A stretch of 7,714 bases of DNA. Origin: Calditrichota bacterium. Lineage in GTDB: Bacteria > Zixibacteria > MSB-5A5 > GN15 > FEB-12. The DNA is taken from contig DAOWIC010000192.1 in assembly GCA_030641085.1 (NCBI GenBank), forward strand, positions 1-7,714. Direction: 5' to 3'. This document shows, piece after piece, positions 1 to 5,668 of this stretch. Numbering within the stretch: position 1 is the stretch's first letter; each line of letters starts with the position of its first letter. The position numbers and the translations under genes were made by a program. Under the pieces are notes generated by a model that saw only the letters and a program-made list of their open reading frames with translations, did no database searches and was not told the origin of the DNA.

Positions 1-87
1 ATGATATTCAGACTTCCCTTAAGAGATTTGATAAAGTTGGCGATAGGAAAAAAGAGAGGAGGCCAGGATGGCAAACAACGTAGTTGA
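1..87 (+). CDS. possible 3' end of an upstream gene (partial)
   Basis: The window's first frame stays open from base 1 to a TGA at 85-87, reading MIFRLPLRDLIKLAIGKKRG and then a short polar tail. This would overlap the next gene by 20 bases, a common sign of translational coupling. The short hydrophobic-then-basic tail would suit the C-terminus of a membrane-associated protein. From established knowledge, a DUF2953 (YtfI-like) gene often precedes gerW/ytfJ, and this could be its end, but 28 residues are too few to recognise. Frame 3 is also open, to a TAG at 81-83, so the correct frame is not certain. It may equally be non-coding leader. Confidence 0.3.
   Translation: MIFRLPLRDLIKLAIGKKRGGQDGKQRS
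54..62 (+). promoter_or_regulatory. ribosome binding site of the GerW-family gene
   Basis: A GAGAGGAGG purine block lies about 5 bases before the ATG at 68. It is a strong Shine-Dalgarno match and fixes this start. Confidence 0.7.
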
Positions 88-484
88 TATTCTCAAAGGT
101 GTGGTGGGCGAACTGCGCGAGATCTCCAAGTCGGAGACGGTCGTCGGCAAGCCGATCACGGTAGCGGATAAAACCGTTATTCCAATCGTGAAAATATCGG
201 TCGGCTTTGGTGCCGGCGGCGGACAGGGCGAAAAGGAAAAAGAGGGTGCCGGGTTCGGCGGCGGTGGCGGCGGTGGAGCCAGAATCGAACCGGCCGCGTT
301 TATTATTATGGATAAAGACGGTGTCTCGCTTCTCCCGGTCTCCAAGGGGAAATGGGAAAACATTATCGACGCCATCCCCGATCTGGCCAAGAAGATCACC
401 AAGTTCAAAGATAAGCTGAAATCGGCAAGCGACTCTGACAAGGGTGAGGACTCATCCGACGATAAAGCGGACGAGGAAAGCTGA
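68..484 (+). CDS. GerW/YtfJ-family protein
   Basis: A 138-residue protein of the GerW (Spore_YtfJ) family. The family's typical order is visible: an N-terminal helix (residues 4-20, VVDILKGVVGELREIS), then the segment ETVVGKPITVADKTVIPIVKI (23-43) with the characteristic 'vG.Pi...dktVIPi..is.GFG.GGG' pattern. A glycine-rich hinge follows (48-70, including seven consecutive glycines at 64-70), then the closing beta segment PAAFIIMDKDGVSLLPV (75-91). The C-terminus (from about 112) is a lysine-rich then acid/serine-rich tail that looks disordered. In Bacillus subtilis GerW is needed for spore germination, but the family is widespread in non-spore-formers, where its role is unknown. No signal peptide or membrane segment is seen, so it is probably cytoplasmic. 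The gene has a strong Shine-Dalgarno and is followed by its own terminator. The family assignment is confident; the function here is not. Confidence 0.85.
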   Translation: MANNVVDILKGVVGELREISKSETVVGKPITVADKTVIPIVKISVGFGAGGGQGEKEKEGAGFGGGGGGGARIEPAAFIIMDKDGVSLLPVSKGKWENIIDAIPDLAKKITKFKDKLKSASDSDKGEDSSDDKADEES

Positions 485-514
485 CCAATCACTTTCGTCG
501 ATACACGAAACCTG

Positions 515-540
515 ACCGGCCTTCGGGCCGGTTTTTTTTT
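515..540 (+). terminator. intrinsic terminator after the GerW-family gene
   Basis: A perfect 7-bp GC-rich stem (ACCGGCC at 515-521 with GGCCGGT at 526-532) is closed by a stable TTCG tetraloop and followed by an unbroken T run to 540. It lies 31 bases after the stop codon and separates the GerW-family gene from sodN. Confidence 0.9.
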
Positions 541-613
541 GCCACAACCAGACCGCCCTGATACGTAAATTTTTTTACTCCTATTTTTAGTTGCATTAGG
601 GAACACATCCATC

Positions 614-643
614 TTGATTCCGACGTTCAATAAAACTCATACT
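614..643 (+). promoter_or_regulatory. candidate promoter of sodN
   Basis: TTGATT (614-619) and CATACT (638-643) are each 4/6 matches to the sigma70 hexamers, spaced 18 bases apart, in an AT-rich region after the upstream terminator. A start near 650 would give a leader of about 19 bases. The match is weak. The terminator upstream does imply that a promoter lies somewhere in 541-650. Confidence 0.3.
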
Positions 644-655
644 TAACTGAATAAT

Positions 656-661
656 AAGGGG
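656..661 (+). promoter_or_regulatory. ribosome binding site of sodN
   Basis: AAGGGG ends 7 bases before the ATG at 669 and supports that start. The signal peptide begins at exactly this Met. Confidence 0.6.
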
Positions 662-668
662 TAACATC

Positions 669-1139
669 ATGAAACAAACCACCATTGCATTCGCCCTTCT
701 GATCGCGGTTACCGCCCTGATTTTGCCGATCGGCGCTCAGGCTCACTGCGAAATACCATGTGGAATCTACGATGACCAGCTCCGATTTGACCTTCTCAAC
801 GAACATGTTACCACGATCGAGAAATCCATGGATCAGATAAGCCTACTCTCGGCGGAGGGCGAAAAAAACTACAACCAGCTTGTGCGCTGGATCGGCAATA
901 AGGAATCTCACGCCGAGAAGTTCGCGGAAATCGTTACGCAATACTTTATGACACAAAGGATTAAGCCGGTCAATCATGACTCGACAGAGGCGTATTCGGC
1001 CTATCAGCAGAAACTCACGCTACTGCACCAGATGCTGGTGGAGGCGATGAGGTGTAAGCAGACCACTGATAAGGACCACTCGGCCAAACTGGGCGGTCTG
1101 CTGGCCAAATTTCACCAGCTCTATTTCGGCGACAAGTAG
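669..1139 (+). CDS. sodN: nickel superoxide dismutase with Sec signal peptide
   Basis: A nickel-dependent superoxide dismutase, which disproportionates superoxide to O2 and H2O2. The defining nickel hook is visible as HCEIPCGIYDD at residues 26-36. It matches the H-C-x-x-P-C-G-x-Y motif whose His1 (amine and imidazole), Cys2 and Cys6 bind nickel and whose Tyr9 lines the active site. Residues 1-25 form a classical signal peptide: MKQ start, hydrophobic core TIAFALLIAVTALILPI, and an AQA cleavage site immediately before His26. Signal peptidase cleavage would therefore create the free N-terminal His the metal site needs. The remaining 131 residues are mostly helical with heptad-like character, matching the family's four-helix bundle (about 117 residues in Streptomyces). 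No maturation peptidase gene (sodX) lies beside it. The gene appears monocistronic, between a terminator and the next promoter. Periplasmic or extracellular location is inferred from the signal peptide. Confidence 0.93.
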   Translation: MKQTTIAFALLIAVTALILPIGAQAHCEIPCGIYDDQLRFDLLNEHVTTIEKSMDQISLLSAEGEKNYNQLVRWIGNKESHAEKFAEIVTQYFMTQRIKPVNHDSTEAYSAYQQKLTLLHQMLVEAMRCKQTTDKDHSAKLGGLLAKFHQLYFGDK

Positions 1140-1152
1140 ACCTCTTTTTGGG

Positions 1153-1178
1153 AACAGAGCCGGTCGAGGGCTGTTTTT
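1153..1178 (+). terminator. weak candidate terminator after sodN
   Basis: An imperfect inverted repeat (ACAGAGCC around 1154-1161, GGGCTGT to 1173) is followed by TTTTTA. The stem is short (about 4 bp plus a bulge). Its position 15 bases after the sodN stop is right for a terminator, but the structure is marginal. Confidence 0.3.
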
Positions 1179-1195
1179 AGGATTGAAATAAATAC

Positions 1196-1224
1196 TTGGC
1201 AGTCATTTACCGACTGGCTATATT
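1196..1224 (+). promoter_or_regulatory. sigma70-type promoter of the yajC-def-fmt-rng cluster
   Basis: TTGGCA (1196-1201) and TATATT (1219-1224), each 5/6 matches to consensus, are separated by exactly 17 bases. Transcription would start near 1231 and leave about 138 bases of leader before yajC. It is the best promoter match I found in the window. Confidence 0.65.
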
Positions 1225-1368
1225 GTATTGCAAGAGAAGATTAGACCGTGATTTCCGCCAGGGGTTCGGTTGTTTTCGGGCGAAAGAATGAAGCTCGATA
1301 CAAAAAAATAGGGCTTGGCTCCTGTGCAGAAATTGAACAGTGTGTCGATAAAGATTTAAGGAGTTACA
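1225..1368 (+). other. long 5' leader of the yajC operon
   Basis: These 144 bases lie between the promoter and the yajC start. No tRNA, SRP RNA or riboswitch family is recognisable to me. A GTG-initiated frame opens at 1248 but runs through yajC in another frame, with low-complexity Arg-rich composition, so I treat it as a shadow. A loose inverted pair (CGCC near 1256, GGCG near 1281) is visible, too weak to call. Confidence 0.3.
1358..1363 (+). promoter_or_regulatory. ribosome binding site deciding a TTG start for yajC
   Basis: AAGGAG ends 5 bases before the TTG at 1369. This well-placed Shine-Dalgarno supports the uncommon TTG as initiator. The next in-frame Met, at residue 9, would have no comparable site. 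Confidence 0.65.
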
Positions 1369-1686
1369 TTGAACTTCATTTCTCCGATTCTGATGACCGG
1401 CGGCGGCGAACAAGGTGGCGGCGCCGGCCTCGTACAATTGGGCTTCTTCGCCCTGATTTTTGTGATTTTTTACCTGCTTTTGATCAGGCCGCAGCAGAAG
1501 AAGCAAAAGGAGCACAAGGCGCTCCTCACGAGCCTTAAGAAAGGCGATAAGGTGGTTACCCAGGGAGGGATGTTCGGAACCATCTTCGCCATGGACGAAG
1601 AGAGAAACATCGTGGTTTTGAAAATCGGCGAGAATGTCAAGATCGAGTTCTTGAAATCGTCGATTGCCGGCCGCGTGGACAAATAG
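1369..1686 (+). CDS. yajC: preprotein translocase subunit YajC
   Basis: A 105-residue single-pass inner-membrane protein that associates with SecD-SecF and supports the SecYEG translocon. Family features are all present. There is a short Gly-rich N-terminus, one membrane helix at about residues 20-39 (LVQLGFFALIFVIFYLLLI), and right after it the hallmark RPQQKKQKEH (40-49). The cytosolic domain follows, with GDKVVTQGGMFGTI (59-72) and the closing KIEFLKSSIAGRV (91-103). The length is typical for the family. Translation probably starts at a TTG codon supported by a good Shine-Dalgarno. It is the first gene of the operon, with def 14 bases downstream. The usual partners secD and secF do not follow, which is a less common arrangement. 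Confidence 0.95.
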   Translation: MNFISPILMTGGGEQGGGAGLVQLGFFALIFVIFYLLLIRPQQKKQKEHKALLTSLKKGDKVVTQGGMFGTIFAMDEERNIVVLKIGENVKIEFLKSSIAGRVDK

Positions 1687-1690
1687 TTTT

Positions 1691-1695
1691 AGGAG
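1691..1695 (+). promoter_or_regulatory. ribosome binding site deciding the GTG start of def
   Basis: AGGAG lies 5 bases before the GTG at 1701. The protein reads in register with the family from that codon. Confidence 0.65.
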
Positions 1696-1700
1696 TTACT

Positions 1701-2207
1701 GTGGCTGAGCGACCGATCGTCATATATGGCGACCCGGTTTTGCGGGAAGTATCCGAACCGGTTGATGAGATCAACCAGGAAACAAAAGATTTGGTGTCGG
1801 ACTTGATCGGCACCCTGAAGAAGGCGAGTGGGCTGGGTCTGGCTGCACCCCAGATCGCAGTGCTCAAACGCGTCTTTGTTGTCGATCTGTCAGCGATCGA
1901 CATTACAGCAACCCTGAAGGTCTTCATAAATCCCGAGATACTCGATACGAGCGGTGAGGCCGAGTTTGAAGAGGGTTGTCTGAGTTTTCCCGGGATATAC
2001 CAAAAGATTATTCGTCCGGCCCGTGCTCGGGTCAGGGCGACCGACCGCGACGGCAAACAATTCGAAATGGAAGCCACTGGAATGGCCGCCCGGGCGATTT
2101 TGCACGAATACGACCACCTCGAGGGAAAGCTGTTTATCGATCATATGTCCCCCATGACCAGAACCATGCTAAAGGGACGATTGAAAAAGCTGTCGATGGC
2201 CTCATAG
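1701..2207 (+). CDS. def: peptide deformylase
   Basis: A metalloenzyme that removes the formyl group from the N-terminal Met of nascent proteins at the ribosome exit. All three family motifs are intact: motif I GLGLAAPQ (residues 44-51), motif II EGCLS (91-95, Cys93 a metal ligand), and motif III HEYDHLEG (135-142), where His135 and His139 complete the Fe2+/Zn2+ site and Glu136 is the general base. At 168 residues it has normal length; the N-terminal P-I-V-I-Y-G-D-P-V-L segment is also typical. Initiation is at GTG. It lies between yajC and fmt, and the def-fmt pairing is classical because Fmt adds what Def removes. The gap to fmt is 72 bases without an obvious regulatory element. Confidence 0.97.
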   Translation: MAERPIVIYGDPVLREVSEPVDEINQETKDLVSDLIGTLKKASGLGLAAPQIAVLKRVFVVDLSAIDITATLKVFINPEILDTSGEAEFEEGCLSFPGIYQKIIRPARARVRATDRDGKQFEMEATGMAARAILHEYDHLEGKLFIDHMSPMTRTMLKGRLKKLSMAS

Positions 2208-2279
2208 GCTTGAATCATTTTGGATCTTTCCGTTTCGGTCATCCCGCGCGTTGTTGCCGCGTCACAGTAAAAGCGTTAT

Positions 2280-3236
2280 ATGAAAATTGTCTATATGGGC
2301 ACGCCTGAATTTGCGTGTGCTCCGCTAAAACATCTGCATCAGTCCCGCCATGAAATCATGGCGGTGGTGACCGGTCCGGACAAACCGAGCGGTCGGGGCA
2401 AGAAGCTCACCCCCACGCCGGTTGCCGCTCTTGCGGCTGAGTACAGCCTGCCGGTTCTCAAACCAGAAACACTCAAATCCGACAAGCTCTTTGCAGCTTT
2501 GGCAGAATACCGGCCGGACCTGATCGTGATTATCGCCTTCAGGATCCTGCCCGAACGACTTTACAGCCTCCCGCGTTTGGGAGCTATAAATATCCATGCC
2601 TCGCTTCTCCCCCGCTATCGAGGAGCGGCCCCGATTAACTGGGCGCTCATCAACGGGGAGACCGAAACGGGGCTAACCAGCTTTTATCTTAAGAGCAAAG
2701 TTGATACCGGAGATATTATTCTCCAGGAAAAGACACCCATCGAAGAGACCGATAACTTCGACTCCCTTTACAACCATCTATCCCAGCTTGCCGGACCGTT
2801 TCTGGTAAAAACGCTGGAGCAGATCGAACAGGGCCGGGCCGAACCGATCGGCCAGAATGATACCCTGGCAACACCGGCCCCAAAGATAAGCCCGTTCGAC
2901 GCCATGATCGATTTTGGCTTTCCAGCACACAAGGTTCGCAACTTTATCCGGGGACTAGCGACCAAACCGGGAGCATATACTTTCCTCGACGGAAAGAAAC
3001 TGAAAATCCTCGCCTGTCGCGTCTCGGAAGAGTCGGGCAATACCGGGGTCAGACCGGGTACAATAGTCAAAGCCAGAAAGAAGCTGATAGTTCAGTGCGC
3101 CAATTCCGCCATTGAAATCACCAGCCTGGTACCCCAGGGAAAGCGCCGGATGGATGGTCCCTCGTTTATCAACGGCTTCAAGCCGCAACCGGAAGCGATT
3201 TTGGGAGAGGTCCCCGATGGGGGAAGGACAGATTAA
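2280..3236 (+). CDS. fmt: methionyl-tRNA formyltransferase
   Basis: Transfers a formyl group from 10-formyl-tetrahydrofolate to Met-tRNAfMet, giving the bacterial initiator tRNA. The N-terminal Rossmann-type domain starts MKIVYMGTPEFA. Catalytic Asn104, His106 and Asp142 are in place (E. coli Asn106, His108, Asp144), inside the hallmark NIHASLLPRYRGAAPINWA (104-122) and VDTGDIIL (141-148). A folate/tRNA loop with KPSGRGKKLTPTPV sits at 35-48. The C-terminal domain, from about residue 205 (SPFDAMIDF onward), is the tRNA-binding beta barrel. The length of 318 residues is normal. The 'IIAFRILP' segment (84-91) lacks the glycine seen in proteobacterial enzymes and resembles the Bacteroidetes/Chlorobi type. 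No clear Shine-Dalgarno precedes the ATG. The TAA overlaps the rng ATG by one base (TAATG), implying coupled translation. Confidence 0.97.
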   Translation: MKIVYMGTPEFACAPLKHLHQSRHEIMAVVTGPDKPSGRGKKLTPTPVAALAAEYSLPVLKPETLKSDKLFAALAEYRPDLIVIIAFRILPERLYSLPRLGAINIHASLLPRYRGAAPINWALINGETETGLTSFYLKSKVDTGDIILQEKTPIEETDNFDSLYNHLSQLAGPFLVKTLEQIEQGRAEPIGQNDTLATPAPKISPFDAMIDFGFPAHKVRNFIRGLATKPGAYTFLDGKKLKILACRVSEESGNTGVRPGTIVKARKKLIVQCANSAIEITSLVPQGKRRMDGPSFINGFKPQPEAILGEVPDGGRTD

Positions 3237-3238
3237 TG
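3221..3238 (+). promoter_or_regulatory. ribosome binding site and TAATG stop/start overlap joining fmt to rng
   Basis: GGGAAGGA (3221-3228) lies inside the end of fmt, 7 bases before the rng ATG. The fmt stop and rng start share the A at 3236. Ribosomes finishing fmt can reinitiate on rng. Confidence 0.75.
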
Positions 3239-4774
3239 AAGAAAACCATTCTCATCAATTCCACCGATTACGAAACCAGAGTAGCTATCCTTGAAGATGG
3301 CAAGCTGGTCGAGTTTCAGGTGGACAGACCCGACACCGAGCGCATGGTGGGCGACATTTACAAGGGCGTCATCAGGACAGTCCTGCCCGGCATGCAGGCC
3401 GCATTTGTCGATATCGGCATGGAGAAGGCAGCCTATCTGCACTCATCCGATATCGGCAAGGATTACGGCCAGCGGTACGATTCGGATGATCTCGATGAAG
3501 AGGAAGCGCCGGCGGAGATTATTCGCAAAAAGCGCCGGGCCGGAATCGAGACGGTACTGAAGAAAAACCAGGAGGTGCTGGTTCAGGTAATCAAGGAACC
3601 AATCTCCACCAAAGGCCCCCGGGTGGCGACCGAGATCTCCATACCGGGCAGGTTTATTGTGCTGGTACCCGACGACGACCATATCCGGGTCTCCAAGCGT
3701 ATCCCCAACTGGGGCGAGCGCAAGCGCCTGAAAAAGATCGCCGGGCCGCTGCGGCCGGAGGGCTTCGGCCTGATTATCCGTACCGAGGCTGAAGGCAAGC
3801 AGGAGAGCGAGTTCCGCGCCGATGTCAAGCGCGTGCTCAAGCTCTGGGCCAAGCTCAAGAGAAAGGCCGACAACTCAAAAGCGCCCGCCCTGATTCACAA
3901 AGAGGCGGAGATGACCGTTTCGAAGATTCGCGATATTTTCACCGATAATGTCGAGCGACTGCTGGTGGACAATAAGTCCGATTACAAGAAAATCATCGCG
4001 TATGCCAGGAGTGTGGCGCCCGAGTTGCGCAACCGGGTGCAACTGTACAAGGGCGACCAGCCGCTGTTCGACACTTACAATCTCGAGCCGGAAATCGAGA
4101 AGATGCTCGAGCGCAAGGTCTGGATCAAGAAGGGCGCCTACCTGGTAATCGACCAGACCGAGGCGATGGTCACGATCGATGTCAATACCGGCCGTTTCGT
4201 CGGCACTACCGACCAGGAGACGACCATCTTCCGCACCAACCTGCTGGCCGCCGAGGAGGCCGCCCGCCAGATAAGGCTGCGCGATATCGGCGGACTGATC
4301 ATCTGCGACTTTATCGACATGTACAACCGGGAAAACCGTCGCCGCTTGTATGAAGCGTTTGGTAACTTCTTCAAACACGATCGTGCCAAACGGGCTATCA
4401 GCCCGGTGACTGATTTTGGCATTATCGAGATGACCCGCGAACGGGTCCGCCCCTCGCACCTTCACGCCCTCTCGGACCTCTGCCCCCACTGTGCCGGGCT
4501 GGGGCGGGTGCGGTCGAAAGACACGATGGCAACCAAGGTCGAACGGTGGTTCCTGCGAGCCAAGGCGGATAAGAAGCACACCCAATTCCATCTGGCGGTG
4601 AACCCGCATTTGGCTGAGGCAATATCGGACAATGGCACCAGCCGGGTGCAACGCATGATGAAAATCCATGGGTTCCAGATCAATTTGGTCCGGGATGCCA
4701 CTATCCCGCTGCAGGAATATAAAGTCTACAACGCCGTCACAAACGACGAGATTACCGACGACTATCGAGTTTGA
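3236..4774 (+). CDS. rng: ribonuclease G (RNase E/G family)
   Basis: A 5'-end-sensing endoribonuclease of the RNase E/G family, which matures 16S rRNA 5' ends and helps degrade mRNA. Domains in order: N-terminal strand segment MKKTILINS, then the S1-like RNA-binding domain from about residue 37 (GDIYKGVIRTVLPGMQAAFVDIG) to about 125. The S1 domain is interrupted by an acidic/basic insertion (83-105), as is usual. The 5'-sensor/RNase H-like region follows, then the DNase I-like catalytic domain with Asp315 in TIDVNTG and Asp358 in ICDFIDM. These lie 43 residues apart, exactly as E. coli RNase E Asp303 and Asp346. The zinc-link CPHC (Cys416, Cys419) is present at the expected 58-residue offset. 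At 512 residues with no long C-terminal scaffold, it is RNase G rather than RNase E. It is the last gene of the operon. Confidence 0.96.
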   Translation: MKKTILINSTDYETRVAILEDGKLVEFQVDRPDTERMVGDIYKGVIRTVLPGMQAAFVDIGMEKAAYLHSSDIGKDYGQRYDSDDLDEEEAPAEIIRKKRRAGIETVLKKNQEVLVQVIKEPISTKGPRVATEISIPGRFIVLVPDDDHIRVSKRIPNWGERKRLKKIAGPLRPEGFGLIIRTEAEGKQESEFRADVKRVLKLWAKLKRKADNSKAPALIHKEAEMTVSKIRDIFTDNVERLLVDNKSDYKKIIAYARSVAPELRNRVQLYKGDQPLFDTYNLEPEIEKMLERKVWIKKGAYLVIDQTEAMVTIDVNTGRFVGTTDQETTIFRTNLLAAEEAARQIRLRDIGGLIICDFIDMYNRENRRRLYEAFGNFFKHDRAKRAISPVTDFGIIEMTRERVRPSHLHALSDLCPHCAGLGRVRSKDTMATKVERWFLRAKADKKHTQFHLAVNPHLAEAISDNGTSRVQRMMKIHGFQINLVRDATIPLQEYKVYNAVTNDEITDDYRV

Positions 4775-4810
4775 TCGCTGGCTGTATCCTGTTTTTCGGC
4801 GAAATTTCCA

Positions 4811-4847
4811 GGCCGTCCGCCCCAACCGGGCGGGCGGCCTTTTTTTT
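4811..4847 (+). terminator. strong intrinsic terminator of the yajC-def-fmt-rng operon
   Basis: A 12-bp GC-rich stem (4811-4822 with 4828-4839, one G-U pair) with a CAACC loop is followed by eight Ts (4840-4847). It begins 36 bases after the rng stop and is a textbook rho-independent terminator. Confidence 0.95.
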
Positions 4848-4897
4848 GTCCGTCGTCGTTTTTAGGAATTTTCTCTTTATCCCCGTATGGATTATTG

Positions 4898-4905
4898 TAT
4901 ATATT
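4898..4905 (+). promoter_or_regulatory. candidate -10 element directly upstream of the CYTH gene
   Basis: TATATATT at 4898-4905 contains a TATATT hexamer (4900-4905). A start 6-7 bases downstream would fall near 4912, next to the ATG at 4914. No convincing -35 is seen; TTTATC at 4876-4881 is the nearest candidate and is poor. Confidence 0.35.
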
Positions 4906-4913
4906 AAGTTATT

Positions 4914-5549
4914 ATGAAAGACCCGGAAGGACTCAATCGCGAAATCGAAATAAAGCTCGATCTTGGTTCGTTCACCAACTATCTCAAGCTGGTCGGCTTT
5001 CTTGGTGAACTCGAGCAGGAGGATCGCCAGATAAACGGCTTTTTCGATACCGAGGATCAGCAGATAGCCAAAATGGGCTGGGCGCTCAGGGTGCGGGCGG
5101 AAAACGAGCGCGGGCTGGTGACGGTTAAGGGAATCTCGGTCGCGGAAGGCTTGGTGGTGATTCGCCAGGAGATCGAGGCGGATATCACCCGCGGCCAGGC
5201 GATAGACATTCTGAACCTGCGAATGGATGTCATGAGTTTGACCAATTCACCGATGGATTTCATCAAGGAGAAGGTCGGCGATCAGAGCCTGACGCAATTG
5301 GTCAAATTCAGCAACACGCGGCAGAAGAAGACCTTTCGCATCGCTGACAAGGGTTATCTTTTCGAGATCGACAAGACTGAGTTTAAGGACGGTTCGGTCG
5401 ATTACGAGCTGGAACTTGAGTTGGAACATACCGGCGATCTTGCGACAATTGAAGACAAGCTGCGCCACCTGTTTTCGTCACTGGACATTCCCTTCGCGCA
5501 CCAGACACAGAGCAAATTCCACCGCGCACTAAACCGGTCCGCCTTTTAG
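4914..5549 (+). CDS. CYTH-domain (triphosphate tunnel) protein
   Basis: A 211-residue stand-alone CYTH protein. This fold binds triphosphates in an eight-stranded tunnel, and its members include class IV adenylate cyclase, thiamine triphosphatase and inorganic tripolyphosphatase. The tunnel residues are visible in order: ExExK signature as EIEIK (10-14), FFDTED (43-48), ALRVR with Arg59 and Arg61, TVKG with Lys72, RQEIEA with Arg84, Glu86 and Glu88, an Arg136/Lys139 pair, EID (151-153), YELELELE (164-171) and the near-terminal SKF with Lys201. All signature positions appear intact, so an active metal-dependent phosphohydrolase or cyclase is likely; which one cannot be told from sequence. No CHAD domain is fused. 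An in-frame TAA at 4905-4907 leaves ATG 4914 as the only standard start. No Shine-Dalgarno precedes it. It lies after the rng terminator and so is a separate transcription unit. Confidence 0.88.
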   Translation: MKDPEGLNREIEIKLDLGSFTNYLKLVGFLGELEQEDRQINGFFDTEDQQIAKMGWALRVRAENERGLVTVKGISVAEGLVVIRQEIEADITRGQAIDILNLRMDVMSLTNSPMDFIKEKVGDQSLTQLVKFSNTRQKKTFRIADKGYLFEIDKTEFKDGSVDYELELELEHTGDLATIEDKLRHLFSSLDIPFAHQTQSKFHRALNRSAF

Positions 5550-5656
5550 ACGACAATCGCCCAATCATAACCGGCAGCTTACGTATCACATGCGAGTACC
5601 GCTGGAATATGAGCGCGCGCGGGACTGTGATTTCAGTTATTATCATATCAAGTCAA

Positions 5657-5664
5657 AGGGGGTG
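5657..5664 (+). promoter_or_regulatory. ribosome binding site of the alcohol dehydrogenase gene
   Basis: AGGGGGTG ends 4 bases before the ATG at 5669, a strong purine-rich Shine-Dalgarno. The preceding 5550-5650 gap holds a TATTAT/TATCAT stretch (5638-5646) that could be a -10, but no matching -35 was found. Confidence 0.55.
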
Positions 5665-5668
5665 AACC

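Noticed and set aside
19..630. Long open frame on the - strand (203 codons)
   Set aside because: It is antisense to the GerW-family gene and its terminator, and the product is low-complexity Ser/Pro-rich sequence with a proline run that mirrors the glycine codons. No family resemblance.
1248..1538. GTG-started open frame on the + strand overlapping yajC
   Set aside because: Its second half is yajC read in another frame, giving Arg-rich sequence, and no Shine-Dalgarno supports its start.
3875..4825. 316-codon open frame on the - strand
   Set aside because: It lies entirely opposite the catalytic domain of RNase G, whose motifs and spacing are unambiguous, and it runs into the terminator stem. 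It is an artefact of GC-rich codon use.
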